NCBI GenBank assembly: GCA_900545275.1
Contig: UQYG01000002.1
Span: 124,001 to 188,000, forward strand
Length of the DNA: 64,000 nucleotides
Direction: 5' to 3'
Source of the DNA: an uncultured Sutterella sp.
Lineage (GTDB): Bacteria > Pseudomonadota > Gammaproteobacteria > Burkholderiales > Burkholderiaceae_F
Below, piece after piece: positions 53,258 to 61,023 of this stretch (position 1 is its first letter; the number at the start of each line of letters is the position of its first letter). The position numbers were made by a program, and so were the translations under genes. Below the pieces are notes generated by a model. That model saw only the letters and a list, made by a program, of their open reading frames with translations, ran no database searches and was not told the origin of the DNA.

Positions 53258-55147
53258 TCAGCTCCGCGCCGCCCGAAAGAGGCGCTTCATGAGCTTCAGG
53301 ATGCCCTCGGGAACGCCCCGGACGTCCCGGGCGCGCTCGCAGTGGCGCCCCCAGATGTCCGCGGCGCCGCTCCCGACGAGAAGCACGCCGAGTTCGATCC
53401 CGGCCGCTTCGACGTCTTCGGGAACGTGTCGGAGTTTCTCGCGCTCGAAATGCCCGTCCGTCAAAAGGATCAGGATTCTGCGCGTCTCCGGCCGCTCGAG
53501 AAGCCGCTGCGCGGTCGAGAGGAGCGCCGCCACGACGGGAGTGCCGCCGCAGCTCTCGCGCTCGGCCGTGCGCCGGGCGAAAGTCTCGGCCGACTCGCCG
53601 AAGGTCGTGACGACTTCGGCGGTGTAGCCGGCGTCTCCCGGAAAGAGCGCCGTCTCGACGGCGACGTTCGGGACCTTTCCCAGAACCGACGCGAGACGAT
53701 AGCCCGCAGTCTTCACGAGCGCGAAGTCCTCTTCCGAGAGAGACCCCGAACTGTCGAGCAGAATCGAGACCGCGATCTCCACGCCCTGCGCCTCGTCCCA
53801 GACCGTAAAGACCCGGGCGTCGCCCACGGCGAGGCGGTCGAGTTCCCCGTCGTCGACGTCCCAGCCCGTCTCGGCCAGGCCCGCGGGAACGGGCACGCGC
53901 CGAAGAAGAAGATCTTCGAGCGCACCGTTCAAACGCGAGAGGTGCGAGAGCGTCCTTCGAAAGAGCCCGGCCGTCTCGGGGCGGCGTCGCGCGGGCGCCA
54001 CGTCGCCCCCTGCGGGGACGAGCCCCGCATCGGCGGGCCAGAGCGCGCACTCGAGCCGGTCCATGCGCATCCACGACTCCGCGCGAAAGACCGGACCGTC
54101 TTCGTAGGTCACGCGGTTGACGCCCTTGCGGGGGAGACCCGACGAGGCGTCCGTCTTGGCGTGCCCCGAACCCGCGAAGGCGGGACGGCCCGATCCCTCG
54201 AGAATCGAGAGGATGCGGTCGCGGCGCACGGCGTCGGACTCCCCGCGCGTTTCCTCGTAGCCCCAGGCCTCTCCGAAAAGAGACGGCTGATAGGGCTCAC
54301 CCCCGCCAACGGATCCGGCCTTCCCTTCGTCCGCGCCTTTTTGCGGAGGCGCGAGCGTTTCGGCGAAGTTCGAAAGGAGCGCCGCCATGCGCAGGGCGAG
54401 TCCCACGGCGTCTCCGGTCGAAGAGAGGGGCCAGGCCGAGAAGACGAGGCGGTCGAGCCGAAGCTTTTCGTCTTCGGTGAAGATCACCCCCATCTCCCGC
54501 TCGAGCCACTCGAGGTCCCGCGCGACGACGGTGAGGCCGAGCTCGCGCTCCCAAAGGCGCGCGAGGTAGTAGAGCTTCACGACGTCGTGCGGGGGCCGCC
54601 CCGGCACGTCTTCAACGAAGCGGCTCATCCCCGCGGCCTGAAGCGCGAGGTAGAGGGCTTCGCGAAGAATCCCGTAGCCCGCGTACGCGGCGCTCGTCAA
54701 CGCGTCCACCCGAACGTCCTCGAAAAGGTTCGCCCACTCGAAAACGCAGGCGGGCGCATTCTTCACCGCCGCTCCGCGAAGGAGCGAGAAGTCCGAATGC
54801 ACGACGTGCCCGCGCTCGTGCAGTCCGTGTCCGTAAACGAACACGGGAGCGAGCGGATTTCCGAAGTCGATCGGTCCCAACCAGACGGTCTTGCCGTCGG
54901 TGGCGGGACGGGACGTGAACCTCACCGAGAGCCCCTCTTTTCGGCACGCGGCCGAAAGAACGAGAGGCGCGGCCTCGCGCAGCACCCGGCCCTTGGCGGC
55001 TTCCGTCCGGAAGACCCGCCCTGCGGCCTCGGCGCCCTGCGCGCAGTCGTTTTTGCCGATGCGGTTCAGAACCGTCACGTCGACGGCGTTTTTGCGCCGG
55101 GCTGCGCCGGCACGCTTTTTGCCCGTAAGGGCGCGGAATCGACTCAT
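53258..55147 (-). CDS. HExxH metallopeptidase-like plus VWA domain protein (CobT-like)
   Basis: A 629-residue protein. Around residues 105-145 it has LHERGHVVHSDFS followed by NLFEDVRVDAL, i.e. HExxH with a downstream N-x-x-E-D motif, as in gluzincin-like Zn sites of conjugation-associated VWA proteins. The middle is a charged linker. A VWA domain starts near 450 with the MIDAS motif DSSGS (~462), the second-loop Thr in CGGTPV, and TDGHF (~563). The gene follows the MoxR-like AAA gene by about 220 bp; MoxR-VWA pairs act together as chaperone or metal-insertion machines. The ATG at 55147 has GGAGAGACGAA upstream. It was named CobT-like for domain layout; a cobalt role is not implied. Confidence 0.75.
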   Translation of the reverse strand: MSRFRALTGKKRAGAARRKNAVDVTVLNRIGKNDCAQGAEAAGRVFRTEAAKGRVLREAAPLVLSAACRKEGLSVRFTSRPATDGKTVWLGPIDFGNPLAPVFVYGHGLHERGHVVHSDFSLLRGAAVKNAPACVFEWANLFEDVRVDALTSAAYAGYGILREALYLALQAAGMSRFVEDVPGRPPHDVVKLYYLARLWERELGLTVVARDLEWLEREMGVIFTEDEKLRLDRLVFSAWPLSSTGDAVGLALRMAALLSNFAETLAPPQKGADEGKAGSVGGGEPYQPSLFGEAWGYEETRGESDAVRRDRILSILEGSGRPAFAGSGHAKTDASSGLPRKGVNRVTYEDGPVFRAESWMRMDRLECALWPADAGLVPAGGDVAPARRRPETAGLFRRTLSHLSRLNGALEDLLLRRVPVPAGLAETGWDVDDGELDRLAVGDARVFTVWDEAQGVEIAVSILLDSSGSLSEEDFALVKTAGYRLASVLGKVPNVAVETALFPGDAGYTAEVVTTFGESAETFARRTAERESCGGTPVVAALLSTAQRLLERPETRRILILLTDGHFEREKLRHVPEDVEAAGIELGVLLVGSGAADIWGRHCERARDVRGVPEGILKLMKRLFRAARS

Positions 55148-55365
55148 TTCGTCTCTCCGTCAAAAAAGAAAGGGACCCTGCGGAAGGGCCGCGCCGAAAG
55201 TTCGGCGCGGACGCGTCTCCGCAAAAGTCCCCTTGGGTTTCACACTGTGCTTCTTTCGGACCCGAAGGTCCGGACGGCTTGCGCGCGGGCCGTTTGGAAA
55301 CGGCCCCGCGCACTCTTCATGGAGGCTTCATGACGCTTCTCCTTTGACGAAACGCCTCTTCGCCC

Positions 55366-56418
55366 TCAGGCGAAGGCCGGCGGTTCGACGCCGCAGAGCA
55401 CGCGCTTGCGCGCTTCGTCGATGAAGTTTCCGAACGTGGCGACAAAGAGCGTCTCCACGGCCTCGCGCTCCACTGCGCCCAAGGCTTCCGAAAAAGCCAG
55501 GCGCACGGCGCCGCGCACGGGATCGTTCATCCTCCCCGCCTCGCCGAGAAGGAGAGAGCAGAGAATGTCCCGAACCCGTCGGAGCACGCGGTGACTCACC
55601 GCCACGGACGCGTTCTCGAAGGCCATGCTCGTCTTCTTCGCCGCGGCGCGGCTGTCCGCACCGACGCGGGCGAGCCGAACGCAGAGTTCCGAGAGCACTT
55701 CGTCGGGGAGAGCCGACTTCCAGTCGCGGCGAAGCGTTGCGACGAGAAGCGCGGTCTCCTCGTACTCGTTCAGGCCCTCCATGCGGAGGTGCCAGAAACG
55801 GTCCACCGTCGAGCGGTCCTGCAGCCTTCGGCCGAGAAACCCCTCGTCGGCGGCTTCGCCCGAAGCGCCGCGCGTGTTGTCGGTGATGATCACCCGGGCT
55901 TCCGGATGACGCGGCAGAACCCGGCCCACCTGATCGAGCTCGAGCGGCAGTCCCTCGAGGATGTCATTGCACGACACCCAGAGTTCGGGACCCGCACAGG
56001 AGAACTCGTTGATGAGCAGAACCCAGCCGTAGCGCCAACAGAGCGCGGCGGGACCGTCGACCCAGCGCATCCCCTTTTCATCCATGACCCAGCGGCCGAT
56101 CAGCTCGCGCCGATCCATGCGGGGCCGGGCCATGACGGAGACGACGGGCATGCCGAGACGCGCGCAGAATTGACACGCCGAGCTCGATTTGCCCGCGCCC
56201 GTAGGGCCCGAGATGTAGAGGGGTTCGGCTTCGGCAAATCTCCACCAGAGGGAGAGCTGACCGAAGACGTCGTGGGAGAAGAAGTGTGAAGGATTGACGG
56301 AGGGAATGCGGTGTCTTTCGACATCGCTTCGTTCGTCCAATGAATAGCCTCGGCAAGGAGGATACGGGGTCAGATGAGCACCGAATTCGCTTGCCGGCAC
56401 AAGGCGGCTTTGAAGCAT
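55366..56418 (-). CDS. MoxR/CobS-like AAA+ ATPase
   Basis: A 350-residue AAA+ ATPase. Walker A is ISGPTGAGKSS (~69), Walker B is WVLLINEFSCAGPELW (~129), and sensor 1 lies in ARVIITDNTRG. The pre-Walker region and the NPSHFF insertion are typical of CobS. The C-terminal lid has DSRAAAKKTSMAFENASVAV. The preferred ATG (56418) has an AAGGAG ribosome site nine bases upstream. It leads the cassette VWA - relaxase-like - TraD - DUF4400. A hairpin with a T-rich tail lies just upstream (56459) and may attenuate the message. Confidence 0.88.
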   Translation of the reverse strand: MLQSRLVPASEFGAHLTPYPPCRGYSLDERSDVERHRIPSVNPSHFFSHDVFGQLSLWWRFAEAEPLYISGPTGAGKSSSACQFCARLGMPVVSVMARPRMDRRELIGRWVMDEKGMRWVDGPAALCWRYGWVLLINEFSCAGPELWVSCNDILEGLPLELDQVGRVLPRHPEARVIITDNTRGASGEAADEGFLGRRLQDRSTVDRFWHLRMEGLNEYEETALLVATLRRDWKSALPDEVLSELCVRLARVGADSRAAAKKTSMAFENASVAVSHRVLRRVRDILCSLLLGEAGRMNDPVRGAVRLAFSEALGAVEREAVETLFVATFGNFIDEARKRVLCGVEPPAFA

Positions 56419-56458
56419 GAAGGTTTTCTCCTTAGTCAAAAAGAAAAAAGAAAACCTC

Positions 56459-56474
56459 GGGGACGCACGTCCCC
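56459..56474 (-). promoter_or_regulatory. Leader hairpin, possible attenuator of the AAA+ cassette
   Basis: GGGGAC and GTCCCC surround GCAC, and on the minus strand GAGGTTTTCTTTTTTC follows before the AAA+ gene start at 56418. The arrangement is that of an intrinsic terminator placed in a leader. It could instead end a transcript arriving from the region above. Confidence 0.5.
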
Positions 56475-56524
56475 TTTGAAGCCGCTTTGAGCCTGTGGGA
56501 CAGCGCCCACGAGGCAGCTAATAG

Positions 56525-56629
56525 ACAAGAACTTCTTCCGCCTTGAACGCGTCCGACGGACGAGTCGCGGGAGAAAGAAGCCGTTGTGGAAGGTGGAAAT
56601 CCGTTTCGGGCGAGGAGCCCGTTTTTTTT
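56525..56629 (+). ncRNA. Possible small RNA ending at an orphan terminator
   Basis: A strong plus-strand terminator, CGGGC-GAGGA-GCCCG followed by eight T (56607-56629), has no plus-strand gene before it; all genes for more than 15 kb upstream are on the minus strand. TAATAG at 56519-56524 could be a -10 box giving a transcript of about 100 bases. No family was recognised. Confidence 0.3.
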
Positions 56630-56744
56630 AGAACGTGCGCCGATTTCCTTTGCGTCCGTTCGCTTGGTGAAGCGGGATCCATTTTGCCTGAAGTTGAGGG
56701 AAAACGGTGCAGAGGGTTTTCCCTTGGTAAAGAAATACAATGGC

Positions 56745-56776
56745 AAGAGCCGCCGAAAGACGTCGCGGCGGCTCTT
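56745..56776. terminator. Terminator of the autotransporter relic
   Basis: AAGAGCCGCCG (56745-56755) pairs perfectly with CGGCGGCTCTT (56766-56776), 27 bp after the relic stop at 56803. Confidence 0.85.
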
Positions 56777-56802
56777 TTCGTTACGGGACAATCCCGGTCT
56801 TG

Positions 56803-56950
56803 TTACCTAGCGTAGCGGGCACCCGTGTTGAAGGCGTAATGATCCTTCACTTCACCGCCCGTCGAACGTTCCAGTTCGCCGTAGAAGGCGGTTTTGTCCG
56901 TCGGACGAAACTGGAATCCGACGCCGCGAGTCCGCGGGCCGTCGACCTCG
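56803..56950 (-). pseudogene. C-terminal relic of an autotransporter barrel
   Basis: The minus-strand frame reads GVGFQFRPTDKTAFYGELER, then KDHYAFNTGARYAR-stop. The last-strand pattern Y-x-F-N-x-G-A-R-Y-A matches autotransporter barrels (compare SVGARYVF at 13894). Upstream the frame becomes non-barrel after about 45 codons. The terminal aromatic residue is replaced by Arg. A terminator follows at the expected distance. Confidence 0.6.
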
Positions 56951-57153
56951 GTCTCAAGGGGTCTGCGGGAGACCGTCGGGGCGTCTCGGGCGCAGCCGCC
57001 CTCACCTGCCGATTCTGACGACGGGAAGGAGCGGTTCTCCGGCAACCGCAGCGCCCGGCGGTTTCTTTCGTCGGGCGCCGGCAAAAAGAAATCCGCGCCG
57101 GCGAATGAACCGACGGCGCGGATTGTTCCTTCAGACGAAAGTCCGAACCGGGA

Positions 57154-58299
57154 TTATTCCTCGAACGTTCCCTTCACGATGATTTCGCCTTCGCGCATCA
57201 TCTGACGGCCGTTCGCGAAGACGTGAACGAGCTTGAGGTCTTCGTCGAAGAGGTTGAGGTCGGCCGAGCCGCCCGCCTTCACAAAGCCCTTGCCCGGGAG
57301 CTGCAGGGCCTTGGCGACGTTCGCCGTGACGACGGAGAGCGCCGACGTCATCGGGACGCCGAGTTCTTCGACGAGGCGCTTCACTTCCTTCAGGTTGCAC
57401 GCGACGCCGCCCACGCCGAGGCCCACCATTTCGCCCTTCTCGTTGAAGCGCGGAACGGAGCCGTGACCGTCGGAGCTCATCGTCACGTGGTCGAGAGGCA
57501 CGCCCGCGTCGAGCACGGCCTTGACGCCCGCGGCCGGAGTGCCCACGGCGCAGGAGCCGCCCGTCGTGATGTCGACGTAGCCGCCCGCGAGACCGAACTC
57601 GATCGCCCCCTTGAAGACGTCGGGGTGGCGCGCGCAGTGCGTCGGACGGATGTGCTGAATGGGCATGCCGCGCTTGACGCAGTCAAGGAACATGTCGAAG
57701 GGACCGACGATGTTGCCGAGGTGAATGTGCAGAACGCCGAGCTTGCCCGCGACCATTGCGCCCACGCGGATCTGCGTCAAAAGACGCATGACTTCGTCTT
57801 CGGTCGGGAAGCTCGAGCGGTGGTCGCCCATGGCGATCTTGACGCCGAGCACTTCGGGAACGAAGTAGAGGTCGTCGCGCACGCAGGAGGTCAGCGTCGT
57901 CGGCGGATACGCGTAGTTGCTCGTGTACATCCAGGCGGAAACGCCTTCGGCCTGCAGAGCGCGGACTTTTCCGAGAAGGTTCGGGATCGAGCGGCTCGTG
58001 CCGTCGGTCCCCGAAACGCCCACGACGCTCGTCGTGCCGCAGGCGACGAGTTCGGACAAGACGAGTTCGGGCGTGCGGGTCTTGGGACCGCCCTCGCCGC
58101 CGCCCCCGGTGACGTGGATGTGCTGATCGATGAAGCCCGGCGTGAGGAGAAGGCCCTTGGCGTCGATTGTTTCGAGCTCGGGGAGTTGAGCGCTCAGGTC
58201 CTTGCCGACGGCGACCACCTTGTCGTTCACGGTGAGGACGTCGCAAATGCCGAGGTCTTCGGGCGCATAGACGTGCGCCCCCTTGATGAGATAGGCCAT
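57154..58299 (-). CDS. iadA: Isoaspartyl dipeptidase (beta-aspartyl peptidase)
   Basis: A 381-residue cytoplasmic amidohydrolase. The metal site is visible as DQHIHVTGGGGEGG (HxH, about 60-62), the bridging Lys in VKIAMGDHRS (~154), LHIHLGN (~190), RPTHCARH (~222), and MSSDGHGSVP with the catalytic Asp (~277). G-G-G-G-E and T-S-(N)-Y are family hallmarks of IadA. The enzyme hydrolyses beta-aspartyl dipeptides formed from damaged protein, releasing aspartate. It lies 22 bp after dcuC; the pairing suggests that aspartate enters fumarate/succinate metabolism. Confidence 0.92.
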   Translation of the reverse strand: MAYLIKGAHVYAPEDLGICDVLTVNDKVVAVGKDLSAQLPELETIDAKGLLLTPGFIDQHIHVTGGGGEGGPKTRTPELVLSELVACGTTSVVGVSGTDGTSRSIPNLLGKVRALQAEGVSAWMYTSNYAYPPTTLTSCVRDDLYFVPEVLGVKIAMGDHRSSFPTEDEVMRLLTQIRVGAMVAGKLGVLHIHLGNIVGPFDMFLDCVKRGMPIQHIRPTHCARHPDVFKGAIEFGLAGGYVDITTGGSCAVGTPAAGVKAVLDAGVPLDHVTMSSDGHGSVPRFNEKGEMVGLGVGGVACNLKEVKRLVEELGVPMTSALSVVTANVAKALQLPGKGFVKAGGSADLNLFDEDLKLVHVFANGRQMMREGEIIVKGTFEE

Positions 58300-58321
58300 T
58301 TTGTTTATCTCCTGAAAAGAA

Positions 58322-59698
58322 TCAGAGGAAGATTTGCGCCGCGGCGACGTTCACGATCATGCCGAAGATCATGACGGGAATCGTACGGCGGATGAGTTCG
58401 ATGGGGGTCAGCCCCGCAATGCCCGAGACGGCGATGATGACGCCCGAAATCGGACTCATCGGACGCGCAAGGCTCGCCGCGAGCTGTACGGGAATGACGA
58501 GCGCCATCGTGTTGTAGCCGACGCTCGCGGCCGCTTCGGGAAGAAGCGGCGAGAAAGCGAAGAAGGCGGAATTGCCCGAACCCGTCACGATCGTGGCGAC
58601 GGTCATGATCGCCATCATCACGAAGAGCATCAGGTAGAGGCCCACGTCCTGCTGGGCGGCCGCCATCTGAATCATCGTGGAGATGCCGCCGATCTTCGTA
58701 AGGCCCAGAGCAAAGAGTTCCGCGCAGATGATGAGGGAGACGGTCGAGGTGAAGACCTTGCCCATCCCTTCGAAGAAGGCCTGAAAGTCCTTGCAGACGT
58801 CCTTGAGCGCCCGGCGGCTGACAAGGTCCACCACGAAGGCGATCAGAATCGAAACGATGATGGCCGTCACGAGGTTGAGCTTGATGCCGTCGTAGACCAT
58901 CGGCGAAAAGATGATGAGAAGGAAGAGAGGCAGAATCGGCAGAATCGCGTAGAAGGCCGGACCCGCCCCCGCGAAGGCGTCTTCGGTCTTCCCCGCGGCG
59001 GCGCCCGCGTCGTCGGTGATTCCCTTGGCGGCTTCGCGGCGGTCAAACCAACGCTGCACCAGCGCGTGCCCGACGGCGACGGCCGCGATCACGCAGATTG
59101 CGACCGGAATCTGACCGGTGACGAAGTAGGTCACGACGTCGGTGCCGACGAGGTCGGCGGCGCGCATGGCGTTCGAAGAACTCGGCCCGAGGTCGAGGCA
59201 GCACGTCGAACCGATCACCGCGGCCGCGGCGGCGCGGCGCACGCCGAGCTGCACGAGAAGCGGATAGACGGAAGCCATGAGCAGGAGTCCAAGACCCACG
59301 GCGGAATTGATGAAGAGCGCCATGCACTGGCCCACGACATAGGTGAGGCCGAGGAGCACGTACGGCGAATGGATCGCCGAGAGCGGACGCACGCAGAGCT
59401 TCACGAGCGCCTTGGAGGCGCCGATCTTGTTCATGTAGTAGCTGAAGCCGCCGATCGCCATGATGTTGAGACCGAGTCCGCCGATGCGGCTCTTCGTCAG
59501 GTCGGTGACGGCCTGCGCGAGGTCGAAGCCGAGGAAGTTCGTGGCGGTCTTGGCCGACACGGGCGCGTTGCCCATATAGGCGCCGATCAGAAGCAGGACG
59601 AGCCCGAGCACCAGAAGGATGACGGGCGGATAGTAGTTTTTGATGACGAAGTACGCAAGCAGCACGACGGCCAAGAGCGTACAAATAACTCCGAACAT
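58322..59698 (-). CDS. dcuC: DcuC-family anaerobic C4-dicarboxylate transporter
   Basis: A 458-residue, roughly 12-helix inner-membrane protein of normal family length (E. coli DcuC 461). LALVLL-type helices, GGLGLNIMAIGGFSYYMNKI, STCCLDLGPSSSNAMRAADL and the C-terminal TVATIVTGSGNSAFFAFSPL are conserved DcuC elements. DcuC carries out fumarate/succinate/aspartate exchange or succinate efflux during anaerobic growth. It is upstream of iadA in one operon. The exact substrate (aspartate, succinate or a dipeptide) is inferred from context. Confidence 0.88.
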   Translation of the reverse strand: MFGVICTLLAVVLLAYFVIKNYYPPVILLVLGLVLLLIGAYMGNAPVSAKTATNFLGFDLAQAVTDLTKSRIGGLGLNIMAIGGFSYYMNKIGASKALVKLCVRPLSAIHSPYVLLGLTYVVGQCMALFINSAVGLGLLLMASVYPLLVQLGVRRAAAAAVIGSTCCLDLGPSSSNAMRAADLVGTDVVTYFVTGQIPVAICVIAAVAVGHALVQRWFDRREAAKGITDDAGAAAGKTEDAFAGAGPAFYAILPILPLFLLIIFSPMVYDGIKLNLVTAIIVSILIAFVVDLVSRRALKDVCKDFQAFFEGMGKVFTSTVSLIICAELFALGLTKIGGISTMIQMAAAQQDVGLYLMLFVMMAIMTVATIVTGSGNSAFFAFSPLLPEAAASVGYNTMALVIPVQLAASLARPMSPISGVIIAVSGIAGLTPIELIRRTIPVMIFGMIVNVAAAQIFL

Positions 59699-59840
59699 TT
59701 GAAAATCTCCGGTTGGGTTGTATCGGGGAGCTTCGGCCCGGGCGGTCTGCGCCGTCCTAAAGCCGGCCCCACATTTTAGTGTCCGCCGCGGGAGTCCGAC
59801 ATCGGGGTTAAACCGTAACGCTTGGAATTAGGTACGCTAG

Positions 59841-60299
59841 CTACGTTGGCGTACCACTTCCGCGTGTCATGGCATCCAAGTCAAATGTCTCAACCGGAAA
59901 CTCCAGTTTAGCGGTCAGTTTCTGCACCGACTTCTTGATGGGGGCAAGAGACCATTTCCCGTCTACCTGGCTAGCCAAGATCTTTCCCAGTGTTTGACGC
60001 AGGTCCTCGAACGACACATTCTTGTCTTCGCCAATCCGTGCAATATCCGCCATGCATTCCATGGCAATCGTGGCAGACAAGTGGTTCAAAAACAGCCACG
60101 CCTCCTGACTCGTGCGATCCCGCATATAGGAAGCATCGAAATCCATACTCGCGCCATACGTCTTGAAAAACTGCTCAATCTCTTGACGCTGCTTGTAGGT
60201 CCGATAGATCTGATGGCTGTTCAGATCCAAACGGTTCGTCCGGATTGATACCGTCCCTATCTCGGGGGTCGACTTAAGAATTTGTCTCAAATACACCAT
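59841..60299 (-). pseudogene. C-terminal fragment of an IS1634/IS4-type transposase
   Basis: About 150 residues resemble the end of DDE transposases of the IS1634 group: YRTYKQRQEIEQFFKTYGAS (Y-x2-R-x2-I-E-x-F-F, including the catalytic Glu), then FDASYMRDRTSQEAWLFLNH. The N-terminal two thirds with both catalytic Asp residues are absent. GGTACGC (59831) and GCGTACC (59849) form a short inverted repeat at the stop. This is the only insertion-sequence remnant that can be named with confidence. Confidence 0.8.
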
Positions 60300-60302
60300 C
60301 AA

Positions 60303-61023
60303 CGGGTTGCTCGGACGTCTGCCGGAGCAGCAGCGACAAATCGCAGAGGACGAAGAGCGCCTTCAGGCGGCCTGGACCGAACGCCGGCTTCGTCAAAATT
60401 TCTCTCACAAAAGTGCATGAAACGAAGGCGCCTTCGTCAACCCGCCTCGATGACGAAGGAAACGGCACGCCCGCCGGCGCGTATGCGGCCCGCAGCGACG
60501 CTTTGCTGCGGTTTGCCCGTCGAGTCGGCGGATGAGGAAAACGCAAGTCCGACTCGACGAGCCCGCACGGAACAACGCTCGCCAAGAACATTCGAATCCA
60601 CTTCGTCCCGCCCGCCTCGCGCATTGGAAGGGACACGGCGGCGGGACGGGCTTGCCGCCTGTCCGAGCCGCCTGCGTCCGGGCAATGCGCCGCTTAAACG
60701 GACCCGCGCCGAGCCATCGGACTCGCCCGCACTGAGCCCTTTTGCGCCCTTTGAAAAGAGCCCTCCGGAAAGACGACTAAGGGAAACTCCCAACTCCTTC
60801 ACGTCCGTCGAAAAATTCAACAGTCAACTCCAAAAAAATCCTACAAACCCGCATCGTTCATCATTCACTCCCCTAGAGAGAAGGGGAAACAAAAGGTTGC
60901 ACTCCACCCCTCCAAAGGACAAATAAAACACCGTTTCGGGATACTTATTCAGGAAAACCCGCTAGGATGGAAGAATCTCTTCTCGGAAAGAAAAATCTTC
61001 TCTCCGTCCTTTTGGAACCCTGC
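60303..61023. other. Region without a supported gene
   Basis: At its start a plus-strand frame (60299-60420) reads NGLLGRLPEQQRQIAEDEER, then LQAAWTERRLRQNFSHKSA-stop, a helical gene tail that was not recognised; the transposase fragment may have cut that gene. The rest up to the autotransporter shows no credible ORF and holds the autotransporter leader; no ATTAGGG/C-tract element was seen here. Confidence 0.4.

Noticed and set aside
48590..55333. Two long plus-strand frames (668 and 798 residues) opposite TraD, the relaxase-like and the VWA genes.
   Set aside because: Both are shadows. The minus-strand frames show Walker, MIDAS and TraI_2 motifs; the plus-strand frames show none.
60437..60820. 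Open frames of 127-214 residues between the transposase fragment and the autotransporter.
   Set aside because: Arg/Ser/Pro-rich translations without domain, start signals or codon bias; they arise from GC-rich noncoding DNA.
22558..60885. CTAGAGAGAA occurs near 22562, 43115 and 60873, close to three autotransporter loci.
   Set aside because: Positions relative to genes differ (leader, downstream gap, leader), a similar CTAGAGAGA also lies inside a coding region near 24179, and no further bases are conserved, so it was not treated as a shared element.
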